From: Kitasatospora sp. NBC_01250
Lineage (GTDB): Bacteria; Actinomycetota; Actinomycetes; Streptomycetales; Streptomycetaceae
Assembly: GCF_036226465.1 (NCBI RefSeq)
Contig: NZ_CP108476.1
Location: forward strand, 4,402,001 to 4,466,000
Direction: 5' to 3'
DNA length: 64,000 nucleotides
Numbering within the stretch: the stretch's first letter is position 1; every line of letters starts with the position of its first letter. Shown one piece after another: positions 60,086 to 64,000 of the stretch. The translations under genes and the position numbers were made by a program. The notes beneath the pieces were generated by a model, which had not been told where the DNA came from, did not search any database, and saw nothing but the letters and a program-made list of their open reading frames with translations.

Positions 60086-61078
60086 ATGAACACTGTCGCA
60101 GTCACCGGGGCCGAGGGTTTCATCGGCTCGCACCTGGTCGAGCACCTGGTCGCCCACGGGCACCGGGTGAAGGCCATGGTCCAGTACAACTCCTTCTCCT
60201 CCTTCGGCTGGCTGGAGACCCTGGACGCGGACGTGTTGGACTCCGTGGAGATCGTGCTCGGTGACGTCCGCGACCCCGGATCGGTGACCGGCCTGGTCAA
60301 GGGCACCGAGGCGGTGTACCACCTGGCCGCGCTGATCGCCATCCCGTACTCGTACCAGGCTCCGCACTCCTACATCGACACCAACGTCAACGGCACCCTC
60401 AACGTGCTGGAGGCGGTGCGCCACCTGGACATCCCGCGGATGGTGCACACCTCCACCAGCGAGACCTACGGAACCGCGCAGACCGTACCGATCACCGAGG
60501 ACCACCCGATCAACACCCAGTCCCCGTACTCGGCCTCGAAGGCGGGCGGTGACCGGCTCGCGGACGCCTACCACGCCAGCTTCGACACCCAGGTGGTGAC
60601 CCTGCGGCCGTTCAACACCTTCGGACCGCGCCAGTCGATGCGCGCGGTGATCCCCACCGTGATCGCCCAGATCGCCGCCGGGGCCCGCGAGATCACCCTG
60701 GGCGACCTGCGCCCCACCCGCGACTTCCTGTTCGTCAAGGACACCGCCGCCGCGTTCCACGCGGTGGGCACCGCGTCGGCCGAGGCCGTGGTCGGGCGCA
60801 CCTTCAACGCCGGTACCGGCGGCGAGATCTCGGTCGGCGACCTGGTCACCCTGGTCGGCAAGCTGATGGAGGTCGAGCTGACGGTCCGGGAGGACACCCA
60901 GCGGCTGCGGCCGGCCAACTCCGAGGTGATGCGCCTGGTCGCCGACGCGAGCCGGCTGCGCGCCGCCACCGGCTGGGCGCCCGCGCACTCCCTGCAGGCG
61001 GGCCTGGAGAAGACCATCGCGTTCTTCCGCGACCCGGCCAACCTGGCCCGCTACAAGACCGACATCTACAACGTCTGA
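60086..61078 (+). CDS. SDR-family NDP-sugar 4,6-dehydratase (LegB-like)
   Basis: 330 residues. VTGAEGFIGSHLVEHLVAHGHRVKAMVQYNSFSSFGWLETLD is strikingly LegB-like (legionaminic acid pathway 4,6-dehydratase). NAD motif GxxGxxG, STSETYG and YSASKAGGDRL (active-site Tyr-x3-Lys) are intact. It should form a 4-keto-6-deoxy NDP-hexosamine, but an epimerase role cannot be excluded. A strong ribosome site (AGAGGG) is upstream. Confidence 0.87.
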   Translation: MNTVAVTGAEGFIGSHLVEHLVAHGHRVKAMVQYNSFSSFGWLETLDADVLDSVEIVLGDVRDPGSVTGLVKGTEAVYHLAALIAIPYSYQAPHSYIDTNVNGTLNVLEAVRHLDIPRMVHTSTSETYGTAQTVPITEDHPINTQSPYSASKAGGDRLADAYHASFDTQVVTLRPFNTFGPRQSMRAVIPTVIAQIAAGAREITLGDLRPTRDFLFVKDTAAAFHAVGTASAEAVVGRTFNAGTGGEISVGDLVTLVGKLMEVELTVREDTQRLRPANSEVMRLVADASRLRAATGWAPAHSLQAGLEKTIAFFRDPANLARYKTDIYNV

Positions 61079-61136
61079 ACCCGTCCACGTCGACTCGTCT
61101 GAGCACGTCCACCTCGACTTCCTGGGGGAGACCACC

Positions 61137-61967
61137 ATGCACGCAGTGATTCTGGCCGGGGGCAAGGGCGTTCGGCTTCGGCCCTACACCACCGCCCTGC
61201 CCAAGCCGCTGGTGCCGATCGGCGACCAGCACGCCATTCTGGAAATCGTGATGCGGCAGCTGGCCGCCGCCGGCTTCACGACCGTGACCCTCGCCATCGG
61301 GCACCTGGGGCACATCATCCGCGCCTACGTCGGCAACGGCTCGCAGTGGGGCCTGCGGGTCGGCTACGCCGTCGAGGACACCCCGCTCGGCACCATGGGC
61401 CCGCTGCTCACCATGCTCGACCGGCTGCCCGAGAACTTCCTGGTGATGAACGGCGACATCCTCACCGACCTGGACTTCGCCGGGGTGCTGCGGCACCACG
61501 AGGAGGCCGGCGCACCGCTGACCATCGCGACCTACGCCCGCGAGGTGAAGATCGACTTCGGCGTGCTGACCACCGAGCAGGGCAGCATCACCGCCTTCCG
61601 CGAGAAGCCGAGCATGGACTACCGCGTCTCGATGGGCGTCTACGGCGTCTCGCGGACCGCGCTGTCCAACTACACCCCCGGACTCCCGCTCGGCTTCGAC
61701 GAGCTGGTCCTCGACCTGCTGGCCGCCCAGACCCCGCCGGCCGCCTACGAGTTCAACGGTTACTGGCTGGACATCGGCCGGCCGGACGACTACGACCGGG
61801 CGAACGCCGAGTTCGCCGCCCGCCGCTCGCTGCTGCTGCGCGACGACCGCACCGAGCGGGCGCTGGGCGAGCAGTTGCCCGAGCTGCCGCTCCAGACGCC
61901 GCCCGGTGTCGAGTCGGTGCCCGCGGCCGAACCGGCCCGGGTCGGCGCCGAAGGGCGGGCCGCGTGA
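61137..61967 (+). CDS. Sugar-1-phosphate nucleotidyltransferase
   Basis: 276 residues. AVILAGGKGVRLRPYTTALPKPLVPIGDQ is the nucleotidyl-transfer signature; LVMNGDILTDLDF and FREKPSMDYRVSMGVYG are further family motifs. The chain is closest to guanylyl- or thymidylyltransferases of the PtmE/RfbA kind. It makes the NDP-sugar for the dehydratase. Its C-terminal 40 residues are variable, and GTGA joins it to the next gene. Confidence 0.9.
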   Translation: MHAVILAGGKGVRLRPYTTALPKPLVPIGDQHAILEIVMRQLAAAGFTTVTLAIGHLGHIIRAYVGNGSQWGLRVGYAVEDTPLGTMGPLLTMLDRLPENFLVMNGDILTDLDFAGVLRHHEEAGAPLTIATYAREVKIDFGVLTTEQGSITAFREKPSMDYRVSMGVYGVSRTALSNYTPGLPLGFDELVLDLLAAQTPPAAYEFNGYWLDIGRPDDYDRANAEFAARRSLLLRDDRTERALGEQLPELPLQTPPGVESVPAAEPARVGAEGRAA

Positions 61968-62899
61968 GGATCCTGCTGCTCGGCGGCAACGGCTTCCTCG
62001 GCCGGCACGCCGCCACCGCGCTGCGGGCGCTGCCCGCAGCCGAACTGGCCACCGCGGGACGCCGGCCCGACCACGATCTGCGCCTTGATCTGACGAATAG
62101 TCAGGTCGAGTCACTGGCAGCCGATCTGGCCGAGCTCGCCCCCTCCGTGGTGGTCAACTGCGCCGGGGCGGTGTCCGGCAGCGCCCGCCACCAGAGCGAG
62201 GTCAACGCCCGGGGTCCGGCGGTCCTCGCCGAGGCCCTCGAACTCAGCTGCCCCACCGCCAGGTTGATCCACCTCGGGTCGGGCGGCGAGTACGGTCCGG
62301 GCCGGGACGGCACCTCGCTGGCCGAAACGGACCAGCCGAGCCCCACCGGGATCTACGGCGTGACCAAGCTGGCCGGCACCCTGGCGGTGACCGGGTCCGC
62401 ACTGGACGCGGTGGTGCTGCGGATCTTCAACCCGGTCGGCCCCGGCTCCCCCGCCGCCTCGCTGCCCGGCCGGCTGGCCGCCGAACTCGCGGCCGACCCG
62501 GGCGGCGTGGTGACGGTCGGCGACCTGTCCGCGTACCGTGACTTCGTGGACGCCCGCGATGTCGCCGCCGCCGTGGTGGCCGCCGTACTGGCCACCGCAC
62601 CGCTGCCCCGGATCCTCAACATCGCCGGTGGCCGGGCCCGCCCGGTGCGGGCGATCGCCGACGGGCTGGTCGCGGCGGCCGGCTTCACCGGCCGGATCGA
62701 GGAGAGCGGTGCCGGCTCGGCCCGCTCGGCCACCGTCTCCTGGCACCAGGCCGACATCGGCGCCGCCGAACGTGCACTCGACTGGCGGCCCCGGATCCCG
62801 CTGGAGCAGAGCTTGCGCGACCTGTGGTCGGACGTCCGGGGCCCGGCCCCGGCGCCCGGTCCGGGCAGCGCCGACCAGTTGGTGGCCGGCAGCCGATGA
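61964..62899 (+). CDS. NAD-dependent epimerase/dehydratase-family SDR
   Basis: 311 residues. ILLLGGNGFLGRHAATALRALP (NAD motif), VVVNCAGAVSGSARHQSEVNARG and the active-site segment TGIYGVTKLAGTLAV (YxxxK). It is probably a 4-keto-sugar reductase (RmlD-like) or epimerase. ATGA overlap with the spherulin-4 gene. Confidence 0.87.
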   Translation: MRILLLGGNGFLGRHAATALRALPAAELATAGRRPDHDLRLDLTNSQVESLAADLAELAPSVVVNCAGAVSGSARHQSEVNARGPAVLAEALELSCPTARLIHLGSGGEYGPGRDGTSLAETDQPSPTGIYGVTKLAGTLAVTGSALDAVVLRIFNPVGPGSPAASLPGRLAAELAADPGGVVTVGDLSAYRDFVDARDVAAAVVAAVLATAPLPRILNIAGGRARPVRAIADGLVAAAGFTGRIEESGAGSARSATVSWHQADIGAAERALDWRPRIPLEQSLRDLWSDVRGPAPAPGPGSADQLVAGSR

Positions 62900-63681
62900 C
62901 CAGCACTCCCGCCGCCCGCCTGCTGGTGCCGCTGTACGTCCACCCCGCGGTGGACCCGGCGGCCTGGCAGGCGGTCGCGGCTGCCGGCCCCGACACCGTG
63001 CGCGCCGTCGTGCTCAACATCGCGGACGGGCCGGGGCCGGCCCCCGACCCCGCCTTCGAACAGGCGGCGGCCGACCTGACCGAGGCCGGCATCCCGCTGC
63101 TCGGCTACGTGGACACCGCCTACGGCGCGCGCCCGCACGGCGAGGTAGTGGCCGACCTGCTGACCTTCCGTCAGTGGTACGCCACCAGCGGGGTCTACTT
63201 CGACCAGGCCGCCGGCCACCCGGCAGCCCTGGCGCACTACCGCAGACTCGCCACCGCGGCCCGCGCGGCCGGCTGCACGACGATCGTCCTCGGACACGGC
63301 GTGCACCCCGAACCCTCCTTCGCCGAACCCGAGTTGGGTGATCTGCTGGTCACCTTCGAGGGCAGCTGGACGGAGTACGACGCCTTGGCGCTGCCGCTGT
63401 GGACCGGACACCATCCGGCCGAGCGGTTCTGCCACCTGGTCTACCAGGTCCCCGCCGAGGCCGCCGAGGCGGCGGGCGCGCTGATCGCCTCCCGCCGGGC
63501 CGGCGTCGGCTGCACGGTGTCCGGGAGCGGCGACAACCCCTGGGCGACGCTGCCGCACGGGCTCGCGCCACCGGCCCGGCCGTTCGCCGTCGTCGGACCA
63601 CGCACCACCGCACCACCCGCCGCCACGGGGAACCCCGCCACTCCACCGTCGACGCCGAAGCCCTCGGAGTGCCCACTGTGA
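62896..63681 (+). CDS. Spherulin-4 / Sph3-like (GH135-type) glycoside hydrolase
   Basis: 261 residues. RLLVPLYVHPAVDPAAWQAVAAAG and LLGYVDTAYGARPHGEVVADLLTFRQWYATSGVYFDQAAG are hallmark segments of spherulation-specific family 4, whose Aspergillus member Sph3 cleaves galactosaminogalactan. Candidate acidic residues: Asp in GYVDTAYG and in GVYFDQAAG, Glu in FEGSWTEYD. No signal peptide is visible at the ATG and the C-terminus is Pro/Thr-rich; if so the enzyme may be cytoplasmic or use a nonclassical route, which is odd for this family. GTGA joins it to the lipoprotein gene. Confidence 0.85.
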   Translation: MTSTPAARLLVPLYVHPAVDPAAWQAVAAAGPDTVRAVVLNIADGPGPAPDPAFEQAAADLTEAGIPLLGYVDTAYGARPHGEVVADLLTFRQWYATSGVYFDQAAGHPAALAHYRRLATAARAAGCTTIVLGHGVHPEPSFAEPELGDLLVTFEGSWTEYDALALPLWTGHHPAERFCHLVYQVPAEAAEAAGALIASRRAGVGCTVSGSGDNPWATLPHGLAPPARPFAVVGPRTTAPPAATGNPATPPSTPKPSECPL

Positions 63682-64000
63682 CCCGTCGTAGCACCGCCCT
63701 GCTGGCGGCCCTGACCCTGACCACCGCGATGCTGGTGAGCGCCTGCGCCAGCGACGGCGGTGACGACTCCGACCAGCCGGAGCCGGGTCCGGCCACCTCG
63801 GCGGCCAACTCTCCCAGCGGGGGCGCGAGTTCACCATCGTCTCCGTCGGCTCTCCCGTCCGCCACCGGATCGCCGGCCGCTTCGGGCCCGCCCTCCGCCG
63901 GCGCCTCCGGTCCGGGCTCGGCGTCACCGTCCGGCTCGGCGTCACCGTCGGGTCCGGCGTCCCCCACGCCGTCCGGCTCCACCGGCGGCACGGGCCAGGC
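63678..64000 (+). CDS. Lipoprotein, N-terminal part (cut by window edge)
   Basis: The first 107 residues are visible. A signal peptide TRRSTALLAALTLTTAMLVSAC ends in a lipobox (LVSAC, Cys about residue 22), so it is attached to the outer face of the cell membrane. A Ser/Pro/Ala/Gly linker of more than 80 residues follows and continues past the edge. The enzymatic domain is not in view. Given the locus, a GH114 endo-alpha-1,4-polygalactosaminidase (Ega3-like) is the first guess. Confidence 0.75.
   Translation, partial: MTRRSTALLAALTLTTAMLVSACASDGGDDSDQPEPGPATSAANSPSGGASSPSSPSALPSATGSPAASGPPSAGASGPGSASPSGSASPSGPASPTPSGSTGGTGQ

Overview
The window is high-GC actinobacterial DNA, most likely a chromosome segment of a Streptomyces/Kitasatospora-type organism. 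The evidence is strong G/C third-position bias, many GTG (and some TTG) starts, ATGA/GTGA gene overlaps, and a recognisable core block: upp, a LytR_C protein, tadA with its associated protein, tRNA-Ser(CGA), a Dabb protein and two tandem SigB/SigF-type sigma factors. From memory, S. coelicolor has sigF and sigN side by side close to upp, so this block looks syntenic; I could not check that.

Layout. 0-1 kb: end of a probable integrated element, with a SUKH-like gene tail, a YefM/YoeB toxin-antitoxin pair, and a 3' fragment of tRNA-Ser(GGA) that looks like an attachment site. 1-11.4 kb: metallophosphoesterase, a lectin remnant, CBS protein, DUF5994-type protein, a GNAT-AAA fusion, OB-fold protein plus APC permease, a short-chain dehydrogenase cut off in a 13-bp tandem repeat, and a double sensor kinase with its response regulator. 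11.4-16 kb: a MacB-type ABC exporter and a TetR/FMN-reductase divergon with twin operators. 16-31 kb: a Cys-containing leader peptide before a secreted arylsulfotransferase, a methyltransferase, a helicase-associated/WYL-like protein that seems to start at ATC, a TetR/MFS pair joined by a deletion, an amino-acid permease, a HhH-GPD glycosylase, a GH92-ricin mannosidase, a rhomboid protease and a TIM-barrel protein. 31-34.7 kb: the upp/tadA/tRNA-Ser core.

34.7-48.9 kb lies between core genes and holds two accessory biosynthetic sets. The first is a leftward operon (methyltransferase, UbiA prenyltransferase, AMP-ligase, FAD oxidoreductase) with a secreted beta-barrel protein beside it. The second is a divergent set (two DegT/StrS aminotransferases one way; Gfo/Idh/MocA dehydrogenase, sugar isomerase-like protein, M20 hydrolase, Ldh-type dehydrogenase, second Gfo/Idh/MocA dehydrogenase and a small conserved protein the other way). 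There is no PKS, NRPS or glycosyltransferase, so the product is unclear; a small amino-sugar, aminocyclitol or cyclic-imine product is an inference.

49-54 kb: Dabb protein, the two sigma factors, an intact IS481-family element inserted at the second sigma gene's stop codon, and a tyrosine phosphatase. 54.5-64 kb: an exopolysaccharide locus running off the right edge. It has a secreted Agd3-like (CE18) deacetylase, a PelF-like GT4 glycosyltransferase, a multi-pass membrane protein, a LegB-like dehydratase, a sugar-nucleotidyltransferase, a second SDR, a spherulin-4 (Sph3/GH135-like) protein and a lipoprotein. This resembles a combination of the bacterial Pel and fungal galactosaminogalactan systems and is the most interesting system in the window.
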